A stretch of DNA of 64,000 bases from contig JBITNC010000002.1 in assembly GCA_050084985.1 (NCBI GenBank), forward strand, positions 22,506,001 through 22,570,000, given 5' to 3'. The notes beneath the pieces are model-generated. The model was given only the letters and a program-made list of their open reading frames with translations. It ran no database searches and was not told the DNA's origin. Position numbers and translations under genes: made by a program. This DNA is from Nageia nagi. Taxonomy: Eukaryota; Pinophyta. This document shows, one piece after another, positions 11,192-22,136 of this stretch. Position 1 is the first letter of the stretch, and the number at the start of each line of letters is the position of its first letter.

Positions 11192-14100
11192 TTAAACTTC
11201 ACTCCCCCTTGAGGGCAACTTCACCAACCTGAGAGAATCCCTAAGCTTGCTGAACTGAACTTCAGGAAGGGGCTTGGTGAATAAATCAATAGAGTTTTCA
11301 GTATATGGACAATACTCCAAATGTATGATGTCATCTAGAACCTTCTCCCTAATAAAATGGGCTTGGAGTTCCACATGTTTGGTTCTTTGATGGAATACAA
11401 GATTCTTAGCCAAAGAGATAGTCGATTGATTGTCTGAAGAGATAAGAGATGGGCCATTTTGCTCATACCCAATTTCATTCAGAAGATGCCTCAACCAAAT
11501 AGCATCTTGGGTGGCAACAGACATGGATCAATATTCAACTTCGGTGGTAGAAAGAGTCATAGTAGGTTGCTTCTTGGAAGCCCAAGAGATAGCACCTGAA
11601 CCAATGTTGAACACATATGCAGAGGTTGATTTTCTGTCATCTCTATCTCCTCCATAATCAGAATCTGAGAACTTGGAGAGAACAATCGAGGGCACTTTGG
11701 AATACTTAAGAGCAAGATCCTTTGTCCCTACCACATACCTCAAGATTTGCTTAACAGCATTGAGGTGTTCAACATATGGTTTTTGCATGAATCGTGCCAT
11801 CAGATTCACTGCAAAGGTAATATCAAGTCAAGAGATAGTTAGATACAGAAGACTATCGATCAATTGCCTATAAGCTGTAGCATCAGCCAACTGAGAATCT
11901 GAGCTCAAAGATACCATGATTCCAGGAGAAATAGGTATTACAACATATTTACACTCCTCCATTCCAAACTTTTGCAAGATGTCTGATATATACTTAGATT
12001 GACTAAGATAAGTACAATCTTTTTGTTGGTATACTTGCATCCCAAGATAGTAATGCAAGAGACCTAGATCATTCATTTCAAATGTTGCCTTCAATTTGGA
12101 GATGCACTCTTGGATGATTTCAATATTATTACCAGTTATGAGAAGATCATCCACATAAAGGAGAATTAAGACCACGTCTTTTCCTTAATTGAGTACATAG
12201 AGATCTGAGTCAGAGAAGCACTTGGAAAAACCAATATCTGCAAAGAATGCTAAAATTTTCTTGTACCATGCTCTAGGTGCTTGCTTAATTCCATACAAAG
12301 ACTTATTTAGCTTGCACATAAGAGACTCTTTACCTTCTAGTATAAATCCTTCTGGTTGATTCATGTAGATTTCTACATCCAAGTCACCATTGAGAAATGC
12401 ACTCTTGACATCAAGTTGAAAAGCTTTCCATCCTTAAGCTACAGAAAGAGCAAGGATTATCCTGACAGTAGGCATCTTGACAATAGGAGCAAAGGTTTCC
12501 TCATAATCAATACCATATTTCTAAGTGAATCCTTTGGCCACTAATCTTGCTTTGTATTTTTCAATTTCTCCATCAGAATTGTGCTTGACCTTGTGTATCC
12601 ATTTATTTCCAATCACATTTTTCTCATTGGGATAAGGAACCAAATCCCAAGTTTCATTTTTCATGAGCGCCTCATACTCAACTTTCATAGCTTCCATCCA
12701 ACACTCTTACTTGGAAGCTTCTTTGAAGGTTGATGGCTCATTCGTATTATCAATTTTGGCAAATAAAGAGTTATTCAAGGTCATACTCCTTGTAATTCTC
12801 TGAGCTGGAGAATTTTACTCTTATGGTGACTTCCCTACATGATCATCCAACCAGTTAGGTGCAGGAAAAGAATCATCTGAATCAGACACCTCAGTATGAG
12901 AAGTCGTATCCTCAGGAAGTTCATTGAACTTGACATCCCTAGAAATAAAGACTATTTTATGGGATGAGGAGTAGAGCCTGTAACCTCTATGCTGATTATC
13001 ATACCCCACAAAGATGCATTTTTCTGATCTTTTATCCAACTTCTTTCTTTTCTCTAAGGTAATGAAGGCAAATGCATCCCAACCGAAGACCCTAAAGTGT
13101 GAGATGTTAGGTTTCTTTCCTATCCATGCTTCATACAGAGTTTTACCTTCAACTACCTTAGTAGGACACCTATTTAGGGTGTGAATAGTAGTGTGAATAG
13201 CTTCTTCTTCTCCCCATAAGAAACTAGGAAGGTTACCCAACATGCACCTTGCCATTTCCATAATGGTTCGATTCTTCCTTTCAACAACTCCATTTTGCTG
13301 AGGGGTGTAAGGGATTGTGAATTGTCGCTTGATCCCATGTTTAACACAATAGTTGTTAAATTCATTGCTATTATACTCACCCCCATTATCAGATCTCAAC
13401 ATCTTGATCTTAAAATCAGTTTGATTTTCAACAAGAGCCTTGAAGTCTTTAAACCTATCAAAAGTTTGATCCTTGTGCTCAAGTAGATAACCAAATGTCA
13501 TCCTACTAAATTCATCAATGAAGGTTAGAGCATAAGAAGCTCCCCCTAGAGACTTAGTCTGAAATAGACCCATCAAATTTGAATGCACAAGTTGAAGAGG
13601 ATGAGTAGCCCGAGTTACCTTATTTGTTTCAAACTTTTGCCTATTCATCTTTCCTAGAATGCGCCTTTCACAGAGACCAATTATAGGTGAAATATTAGGT
13701 AAACCTTCCACAAGTTCTTGATTTTTCATATCTTGAATACTCTTGTGGTTAAGGTGCCCTAATCGTTGATGCCGAAGATTACCCTTTGAATAAACATGTG
13801 CAGCAAGACATATCTTTGAAGGAACTTGATCCATAATATAAAGGTCATCATGTACTGATCCTTTCATCAAGGTGGCAAGTCCTTTCTTAACACACCAGGA
13901 GTGTGAGGTAAACTCAAATGAATATCCTTTCCTTGTAATCTGAATTATGGAAATAAGATTCATCCTTAGTTTAGGCACATAAAAGATATTATCAAGAACC
14001 TTTCCATGAATCTTCACACTCCCTATTCCTTGAATATCAAGGACTGAATTAGCACATATCACAACTGCATTCTTCTTGTACTTATGAAAGTTTGCAAACT

Positions 14101-15112
14101 TATCCTTTTCATAACACATGTGATTAGTGCATCCTGAATCAACAATCCAATCATTTGAAATAGTTTGAGTCATTGAGTAGTAGGCAACAGTAGCAGTATG
14201 CTTGTTCTTTTTATTATTGAAATTTCAAACATTTGTATTTTCCTTACCTTTTTGAGCAAATTTATTTTTACGATAATCATACTCTTTGTGCCCAAAGATG
14301 CCACAAAAGTTACAATTTCCATCAAAATTTTCCTTAGGTGTTGGATTGCTTGATCCAACTTTGTCATTCCTTTGCTTGAAGTTGCCATTATTGTTGCCCT
14401 TTTTCTCATGCTTCCTGAAGGTAGATGAGGATTTGTTATCTTTGGATTTATAATGTTTGAACTTCTTCTTGAAATGAGTTTTGGTTGCTCCTAGAGCAAT
14501 GCTTTTGTCCTTTGGAGAAAAGTTCAACATTTTCTTATTCAAAGTTTCTTCATGCTTCAGAAGGAGTCTAGAAAGGTTATCAAGAGAGATGACATCTTCT
14601 TCATCATCAAGCCTAGTTTCCATAACTGTGACAAAGTTACTGAACTTTGTAGAAAGGCTTTGAAGAATGATGAAGACCATGAACTCATCATTGATCCAAT
14701 TGCACCCACAGCCAACCAGTTGTGTCCTGAGGTCAATGATTTTATTCAAGTAAATAGAAGCACTTTCATCTTCACCTTGATGATATTGCAACAACTTTTG
14801 TAGAATAGTGAACCTCCTTGAAAATTTTGACCCAAGGTAAAATTTCTTCAGCCTATCCCAAGCTTCCTTTGCTGATGTTGAAGAAGAGATCATGAGAAGG
14901 ATGTCATCTGAAACTGCATGATAAATCATTGAAGTTGCTAACTCATTCTTTGAGTTGTATATTTCAAGAGCCTTCTAATCTATAGGAGCAACCAAGTCTT
15001 CATTAACTGTCTACCACAGCTTCCTTGCTTGTAACTCAACTTTCATACGAGGTTCCCATATGCCAAAGTTGGAACCGTCGAGTATATGCTTGGGTATGAA
15101 GGTTTCAACCAT
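11192..15112 (-). pseudogene. Element C gag-pol polyprotein, one frame with eleven stops
   Basis: From ATG 15112 to the final TGA at 11192 all pieces lie in a single reading frame. In order: gag (UBN2-like, LSRLLLKHEE near 14570); zinc knuckle CNFCGIFGHKEYDY, last Cys lost (14.3 kb); protease WIVDSGCTNHMC (14.14 kb); integrase with HQRLGHLNHKS, RSDNGGEYNSNEF and TPQQNGVVERKNRT; reverse transcriptase with NGDLDVEIYMNQPEGF and the catalytic LLYVDDLLI (12.15 kb); RNase H (SDSDYGGDRDDRKSTS, then SSDNQSTISLAKN). In-frame stops are at 15011, 14975, 14225, 12821, 12815, 12707, 12521, 12434, 12185, 11828 and 11528. No net frameshift occurs. The DSG, DDE-region and YVDD motifs remain. The copy cannot make its own proteins unless the stops are bypassed. 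Confidence 0.92.
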
Positions 15113-16360
15113 TGCTACACAAAAGTAAATATGCAATAAGAATGAAAATTTTTACAATTTACCATCTATACAAATAAAACATTGATAAGTAAACATGTCC
15201 CACATGTGTAAACTTATAAAACAAGATTCGTAGAAGGATAAAGTTGGGGTTGTTTTCTTGTATAGAATTAGGCCTTCACCTGGATGCCCGTAGAGTGAAG
15301 CCCAAGTACTACCAGTCCTCAACCAGTTCACCTTGGTCAGTAATATACTCTCTCAAGGAGAAGTACCAACTATTTTCCAAGGATCCGATGTATCTTGTAC
15401 TGACCATTTTAATTATCTTGTTTAAGGTTTTCAGTTTTCCTCCTAGGTTATCAGGATAATCCTTGAATGGATGTGCGGACATGTGGTATCACTACACACA
15501 TGCCTGTCCACCTAATAGAGTTATGTCCAATCCAACAGAGGTCTTAGGGGTAATTAAGATAGATTTACCACCACTTGGTTCTTTGGACTAAAAAGGCTCC
15601 AGTCTGCCCTATCCTCACCTCGTGGCTCCCCAAACAAGTCATGTTGTGAAAAAGTACGTGCGGATGTGTTCATTTTAGGGGTTACTTTTAATATTTTGCA
15701 TTTTGCAAGTATAAAGCAATTATGCAAAAATATAAAGTAAAGTAAAAATACATCATCCACACAAACTTGAAACCTTAAGAGTCCAATGGGTTTTGTACTA
15801 ACCCCTAAAGGACTTTTTACATTTTGCATACTTTGCTCAAGTTCAAAAATTCATTTAAACACTTTAATGAATTTTAAAAAGGCTAAGTCCTACTTAGCAT
15901 TAATCCATAACTTAAACATGCATTATTCCATGACTTAAAAATTAAGTAATAAACATGCATCATGCATTATTTAACTTAAAATTTTAAGTACTTAAGCATG
16001 TTTTGTTCCTCAAACAAGACTAAGAGGCATGCATTACAAATTTAGCATGCAAGATCTAGATAAAGTTTTAAGTAAAAATTATACAAATTCCCCCCTTTTC
16101 ACTTAAAGTTTTATCCCTAAAAAACTTGTCTGCTAAAATTTGTCTTTTAAGTATGCATTTTAAGGAAAAAAAATTCCCTTATTTACTTAAAAAATAGCAT
16201 AGGTTTCCTTTATAGGAAATATGAAATACTTAAAAAATACTTAGGTAAAATCCCTTAAATGGTTAATTAGACATAGACATAAAAAGTCAAACCCCTTCGT
16301 AGTTGGTAAAAAAAAAATAAAAGCTCAACAACTATGTTTGAAAAAAAATTGAAAGGTGGC
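15113..16360 (-). mobile_element. 5' leader of element C, conserved part
   Basis: Untranslated sequence upstream of gag. The block 15265-15590 is conserved with the leaders of A and B, although those elements are otherwise strongly diverged. The match extends to 15776-15800, which equals the aacaaaacccattgg motif of B. From 15840 to 16340 the sequence is rich in cttaagtacttaa-like and A-rich words. No long frame is seen. Confidence 0.7.
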
Positions 16361-17191
16361 CATGTTTAAGCCGCGTGGAGGTTGAGAGGCTGGGCGACAG
16401 AGGGAGACCAAAGTCAGTCTAGTTTCTATCCATTAAGCCGCATGGGTAGTGGTGGGTGGAGGTGGCAGGGGAGACCAAAGTGAGTCTAGTTTCTATCCAC
16501 TAATAAATCACCCACCCAGATCAGAAAAATCCGTATTATAGTGTAGGAATCTTCATATAGAGAGGCAAAGGCATACGTTATCGATCCAACCAATGGGGGG
16601 ACACAAGAAGGCCTACATAGTGAGATAGAAGCATAGAAACAATGCTAGGTGGCTCATGTAGAGCTAGCAGCCTCCATCGATTCAAGTAGATTTGCTCTTC
16701 TAGAGCATGTCACTTCATGGTGCTTCAAACTTTGCAGGGCATATCCCCTACTATGTATTCTTGTCTGCAGCTGTGGGCTTCTAGGTCTCATATTTCCCAA
16801 GGTCTTCCAATGTCTAGTCTCCTTTATGCTTCTGAGTGTATTCACTTACCTATTCTTAGCTACATTTGTGAGTGCTCGATCACCTCAATCTCAATCCCCA
16901 AATATAGAACCGGTAGCAGGAGAAAAATCTATAGAAACCCATGAAGGTGAAGGGAATAAGGATCGGCAAATAGAGGATTTCCATGTCGTTAATTGCAAGG
17001 AGGATGTTGAAACGGTGAAAGAATCAAAGCTTGCATAGATAGCTCAGAATGGCTTTGACAATGGGCAAATGAGGAGGGAGACCGCCACTACGAGGAGGAG
17101 GAGGAGAGGTTGGAGCATAGCAAAGATGCTGATAAAGGTGACAAATTTCTACTTAAAGGCTTTAGGTTCATCTCAGAAAAATCCATTTTGT
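16361..17191 (+). pseudogene. Host-gene fragment carried in the leader of C (membrane protein-like ORF)
   Basis: This insert is more GC-rich than its surroundings. The frame 16649-17038 (130 codons with its stop) begins at GTG, which may be a mutated ATG (gtg-gct-cat), directly after an in-frame TAG. The product has a hydrophobic centre at about residues 30-72 (LLCILVCSCGLLGLIFPKVF then LVSFMLLSVFTYLFLATF), enough for two membrane segments, then an acidic hydrophilic tail (KSIETHEGEGNKD). It weakly recalls the N-terminus of a plant family with paired membrane segments followed by PNIPEIE-like text; I am not sure. Upstream at 16390-16500 a 45-bp segment (ggagaccaaagtnagtctag) is duplicated. 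A run of about eleven A near 17239 could be a poly(A) trace. It is antisense to the element. Confidence 0.5.
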
Positions 17192-17490
17192 TCATATCCT
17201 GATATCATTGTATTGAATGAGACTATATCTTGATGAGGCAAAAAAAAAAAGTTTGCAGGCCCTTTCAAGGTAACACCTTGGTGTATATCCTACGATCATG
17301 GCAGTCCATGAAACTCTGTCTGCATCATGCATCGTGTCAAACAATTCACGTGCCTTCCCTTCGCTTCCACATTTTGCATACATGGCTACCAGGGCAAAAG
17401 AGTGAAGGATGTGGAGGTGGAGGCAGTCGTGTGATAGAGGCCGTAGGGGTAGCTGATTTTGCTCAATTTTGGGCAATTGCAAATATAATA
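17192..17490 (-). pseudogene. PPR protein fragment carried in the leader of C
   Basis: Minus-strand frame 17192-17482 encodes ALVAMYAKCGSEGKARELFD followed by TMHDADRVSWTAMIVGY. This is one and a half repeats of a land-plant PLS-class pentatricopeptide repeat protein, a family acting in organellar RNA editing and processing. The frame before and after is not PPR-like (N-terminal HLHILHSF region, C-terminal FFFASSRYSL). It is only about 100 codons against the usual 500-800, so it is a captured exon fragment. It lies on the same strand as gag, about 150 bp from the opposite-strand fragment, between the primer site and gag of element C. Confidence 0.75.
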
Positions 17491-18075
17491 AAAATTGAAA
17501 TTTCTCCTTATTTGATTATTTTTAAATATCTTTCCCCTTTTTTTAAGCTATGAAATAGCTATTATGAGATATGTAATTAAAAAAAGGGCTATTTGCAATT
17601 AAAAAAATAATTGTAAAATCATTTTGTATTGCTCTCATCATATATATATTAAAGAAAATACACCCTTTTTAATAAATGGCTTACAATATGTTATTTCTAT
17701 ATACTAACCTCTTAAATTATCAACATGTTTACTAGAGGATAGTAAAAAAAATTACCAATATTTTGCAAATAACAAAAAAAGTTAACACATAGTTCAAAAT
17801 GTGTTAGTGTCATAAGAACAAATCAAGTTTAATTATAGCATATTATTGCCATTTTGATCATATTTTGCAAAAAATAAGGTCTAATATCTCATAAAATATG
17901 TTAGTATCTAATGCAATAATCCATAAGATAACCAAATGAGGAGGAAATTTATACCTTCTCTTATTTTTACCTCACCAATGGGGTGTTTGATGAGGAATGA
18001 AGAAGGATCACCAAGATGTAGCTTCCACACAAAAAAGAAAAGCTTTCACACCAAGAAGAAGAGCTTCCACACCAA
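17491..18075 (-). mobile_element. Distal leader of C with repeats next to the primer site
   Basis: AT-rich sequence without coding signal. At 18017-18075 three imperfect direct repeats of about 26 bp (agcttccacaccaagaagaag type) end directly beside the primer-binding site. They are purine-rich on the plus strand. Confidence 0.6.
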
Positions 18076-18087
18076 GCTCTGATACCA
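18076..18087 (-). promoter_or_regulatory. Primer-binding site of element C
   Basis: On the minus strand TGGTATCAGAGC lies two bases inside the 5' LTR end. It is complementary to the 3' end of plant initiator methionine tRNA and is the standard primer site of plant copia elements. Confidence 0.95.
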
Positions 18088-18089
18088 AT

Positions 18090-18565
18090 TGAAGGAATTA
18101 GTCCTACTCTAATTCTCAAGGTCCAAGACTAGGAAACTCAATCATTCAACATAACACCATTCACACAAGATAACACAAATATAATGTGGTTCCTCCTCCT
18201 TGGGAGTACATCCACAACTAGTTCTCAATTCTCAATCTATGCACCTCTTACTACAATTCTCTTTCTCTCCTACACAAACTAGTAGAAAAATCTTACTCCA
18301 AAAACTTAGTTATGTTACAAGAGGAGAGGCCCTCTATTTATAGCTTGAGAGCACCTCCCTAACCTCCCTTTAACCCAAGGGTAAGGTTAGGGTTACAATA
18401 AATGTATCACCTAACTTTAACCTACCAACTAACCACATGGTAAGGTCAAAGTCTACATAATAAAGAATTCAATTAATCCCTTAAGGTATCTACATATCCT
18501 TTAAGTGATTAATTGAATTTACAAGGAGTTTAGATATTCACAATATTTCATTACAAATTCTAACA
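18090..18565 (-). repeat. 5' LTR of copia element C
   Basis: A 476-bp LTR, nearly identical to the one at 9951-10427. Differences I count: one C deleted in the ccctcc run, a GT to AA change in agtagagtaa, tctatat to tctacat, and taatttaatt to taattgaatt. It is followed by the CTACC target duplication. Confidence 0.95.
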
Positions 18566-18570
18566 CTACC

Positions 18571-19154
18571 TTGGTACCAAATTTTCTAAAACGTTCACCA
18601 ATGTTTAGAAGTTACTACAATCATGTTAAGAGAAAAATGTAAGTGTGGTAATATATTTAAATACGATTATTAACCTTAGGACTCAGCTTATGGGTGTGGT
18701 TGCAATTAGATCAACGATGATTTTTTGACTTTCATCATCCTTCAAATTCTCTCTACTAAATTTAATCACTTTATGATTGTTATTGAAACTAGGCTTGATG
18801 ATGAAAAAGAAGTGTTCTCTTTAGAAAATCTATCAAGGCTTGTCTTGAAATATGAAGAAAAACTTAACAATAAAGTGTTGATCACCACTCCTAAGGAACC
18901 TTCTGTGGCACTAGGTCTAATGAATCCTCACTTCAAAAAGAAGAGCCATAACCAAAAGAAGCATTCTCATTCTCCTAAGAAGAACTTCAAGAAAGGTGGA
19001 AATAATAAGAATTATGATCATGATAAGTCAAAGAAAACCAAAGCCAAATTTGATAGAAATTATAATTTTTATGACATCTATGGTCATAAAGAAGTTGATT
19101 GCTACAAGAAAAAGAAAGAGCAAGGTGAAAAAAGGTCTAAAAAATTAAACAAAT

Positions 19155-19196
<42 letters not shown>

Positions 19197-19510
19197 TTTA
19201 TACCTTTTACTACAAGTCTCACTTTTTTTCAAATGATTGGATTGTTGATTCTGGAAACACTAATCACATGTGTTTCGAAAAAGATAAGTTTAAATTTTTT
19301 TATAAGTATAGAAAAGATACAATTATAATAGATGATAATTCAATCCTTGAAGTTCAAGGTATTGGGAGTGTGTTGATACAAGGAAAGATTCTTGAGAATG
19401 TGCTTTATGTACCAAAAATCATTATGAATCTTCTTTTCGTAATTCAGGTTGCAAGAAAAGGTTACTCTTTTGAGTTTAGCTCACACTCTTGGTGCATGAA
19501 AAGGGTTTGA
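18571..19510 (+). pseudogene. Element B gag C-terminus, zinc knuckle and protease (broken)
   Basis: This continues the gag of 9674-9950 after the nested element. A stop and frameshift lie near 18620-18720; the frame 18725-19510 is then open. It encodes the gag end (LSRLVLKYEEKLNNKVL), a zinc knuckle whose cysteines are partly replaced by Tyr (NYNFYDIYGHKEVDCY), an asparagine run encoded by about 13 AAT triplets (19157-19194), and the protease WIVDSGNTNHMCFEKD with the DSG active site. It ends at a TGA after SHSWCMKRV, where element C continues. Confidence 0.85.
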
Positions 19511-20460
19511 CCACTTTAGTGAAAGGATCAATGAAATATGACCTTTATATTATGGATTAATCTCCAACAAATATGTGTCTTGCAACTAATATTTACTCAA
19601 GAGGTAATCTTTGGCATCATTTATTAGGCCACCTAACCATGAGAACATTCAAGTTATGAAAGATCATGATCTTATGGAAGGTTTACCTACAATTAGTCTT
19701 TTGTGAGAAGTGCAGTCCAGATAAAATGAATTCACAAAAATTTCTAAAAGATAAGGCAACTAGAGCAAGTCAACCCCTTCAACTTGTGCATTCATATTTA
19801 ATGGATCTATTTCTAAGTCGCTTAGGAAAGCATCTTATGTCTTGACCTTTATTGATGACTATAACATGATGACATTTGGTTATCTTATAGAGCACAAGGA
19901 TCAAACCTTTGATAGATTCAAAGATTTCAAATCCTTGATAGAAAATAAGTATAGATTCAAAATCAAGATGTTGAGATTTGATAATGGGGGTGAGAATAAT
20001 AGTAATGAATTCAATGATTTTTGTACTAAGTATGGAATCAAGAGGCAGTTTACAATTATTTACACTCCTCAGCAAAATGGTGTAGCAAAAAGGAAGAATA
20101 CAACCATTTAGAAAATGACAAGATGTATGTTAGGAGATCTTTCTAGCTTCTTATGAGGTGAAGTTGTAAGTAATACAATCTAAAGAAGTTGAAGGCAAAA
20201 ATATGTATGAGGCATGGAAAGGAAAGAAACCTAACATCTCTCATTTCAGGGACTTTGGTTGTGATGCTTATTCCTTTATCATTCTTAAGAAAAGGAAGAA
20301 GTTGGGAATAAGATCTAAAAAGTGTATATTTATGGGATATGATAATAAATATAGAGGCTATAGGCTATACCAACCTTCTTACAAAGTAGTCTTTGTGTCT
20401 AGGGATGTGAAGTTCAATGAACTTCCTGAAGAATCTTCTTCTTGTGAGAACCTAGATTGA
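19511..20460 (+). pseudogene. Element B integrase (broken)
   Basis: The HHCC region at 19560-19760 has stops and a frameshift. The DDE core at 19842-20111 is open and shows FIDDYNMMTFGYLIEHKDQT, RFDNGGENNSNEFNDF and TPQQNGVAKRKNTT, then a TAG. After a frameshifted gap the C-terminal part at 20203-20460 is open (YEAWKGKKPNISHFRDFGCD .. FMGYDNKYRGYRLY .. SRDVKFNELPEE). It is homologous throughout to element C. Confidence 0.85.
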
Positions 20461-22136
20461 TGATTCTTCTATTGCACCTAACTGGATGGATGTTAGTGTG
20501 GATATGTCATCTAAGGAACAAAACTCTCCAACATAAAGGATAACATGAAGTATGACCATTAATAAGTCCTTATTTACCAAAATTGATAGCAAGAATGAGC
20601 CCTCATCCTTCAAAGAAGCTTTAAAGCATGAGTGTTAGATGAATGTAATGAATGTAAAGTTTGAGGATATAATGAAGAATCAAACTTAGGATTTGGTTCC
20701 TTATTCTTATGAACACATTGTGATTGGTAATAAATAGATTTACAAGGTCAAATACAATTCAATTGGTAAGATTAAGAAATTCAAAGCAAGGTTAGTAGCC
20801 AAGGGTTTCACTCAAAAATACAGAGTTGATTATGAGGAAACCTTTTCTCTAGTGACAAAGACGCCTACTATCGGGGTAATCCTTGCTCTTTCAGAAGCTT
20901 AGGGCTGGAAATATTTTCAACTTGATGTCAAGAGTGCTTTTTTCAATTGTGACTTAGATGTGGAAATCTACATGAGCCACTTAGAAGGGTTTATTTTGGA
21001 AGACAAATAATCTTTTATTTGTAATTTAAAGAAGTCTTTGTATAGACTTAAGCAAGCACCTTAAGCTTGGTACAAAAAGATTTTAGGATACTTTGAGGAT
21101 ATTGGATTTTCTAAATGCTTCTCTTACATAGATCTTTATGTGCTCAACCAAGGACAAGACTTGATCTTGATTCTTCTCTATGTGGATGATCTATTGATTA
21201 TAGGGAATAATATAGTCCTCATATAGCAAGCATGCATATCCAAACTTAAGATAACTTTTGAAATAACAAATCTTGGTCTATTACACTACTACCTTGGTAT
21301 GAAAGTGTACCAATACAAGGATTGTACTTATCTTAGTGAATCCAAGTATATATTTGATATCTTGCAAAAGTTTGGAATGGAGGAATGTAAACATGTTGCA
21401 ATCCCAGTCTCTTCTAAAATCACTTTCTCTCTTAGTTCCAACTCTCAGTTGGTAGATGCTATGGATTACAAGCAATTAATTGGTAGTCTTCTTTATTTGA
21501 TTATCTTCAAGCTAGATATTACCTTTGCCATGAATTTGATAGCTCACTTTATGCAAAAATTATACGTTGAGCACTTTAATGCAGTTAATCAAATTTTGAG
21601 GTATGTTATGGGCACTAAGGATCTTACTCTCAAGTATGATAAGTTTTTCTCATTTTTTCTCTCAGAATTCTCAAATTCTAACTATGGTGGAGATAGAGAT
21701 GATAAAAAATTAACCTCTTCTTATGTATTTAAGATTGGTTTAGGTGCTATCTCTTGGGATTACAAGAATCAACCTACTACTTCTTTCTTTGCACCATAAA
21801 GGTTGAATATCGTGCAATGTTGGTTGTAGCCTAGGAAAACATTTGGTTGAGGCATATTCTAAATGAAGTTGGGTATGAACAAGTTTGTCCATATCAAATT
21901 TCTTCAGATAACCAATCATCTATTACTTTGGAAAAAAAATCTATTTTTTATTAGAGAATAAAGAACGTAAAAATTCAAGCCCACTTTATTAGAGAAAAGG
22001 TTCTGGATGGTCTTCTACACTTGCAGTATTGTCCATAAGTATTAAACTCTATTAATTTGTTCACCAAGCCCCTTCTTGAAGCTCAATTCTCCAAGCTTAG
22101 GGATTCTATTGGGTTGGTGAAGTTGCCCTCATAAAG
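20461..22136 (+). pseudogene. Element B reverse transcriptase and RNase H (broken)
   Basis: Copia RT text can be followed through: KARLVAKGFTQKYRVDYEETF near 20790, QLDVKSAFFNCDLDVEIYM near 20930, the catalytic LLYVDDLLII near 21176-21205, then LLHYYLGMKVYQYKDCTYLS and the DITFAMNLIAHF connection (the frame from 21299 stays open to 21799). RNase H follows, ending LFTKPLLEAQFSKLRDSIGL near 22110. Many nonsense codons (for example near 20690, 20902, 21010, 21225) and frameshifts make it dead. At several sites it keeps the CAA or CGT codon where C has a stop. Confidence 0.85.

Larger units (their letters stand above)
9951..18565 (-). mobile_element. Complete copia retrotransposon C, nested in element B
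   Basis: This is an 8615-bp LTR element on the minus strand. It has LTRs at 9951-10427 and 18090-18565 with TG..CA ends, a primer-binding site at 18076-18087, a purine tract next to the 3' LTR at 10428-10436, and a CTACC target duplication at 9946-9950 and 18566-18570. The flanks rejoin inside the gag code of element B, proving nested insertion. The two LTRs differ by my count at four substitutions and one 1-bp indel in about 476 bp, so the insertion is recent. The polyprotein is nevertheless full of stops, and the leader, nearly 3 kb long, contains host-gene fragments. Confidence 0.95.

Noticed and set aside
17230-17553. 107-residue plus-strand ORF in element C
   Set aside because: It is the antisense of the PPR fragment, which has the recognisable motif on the minus strand.
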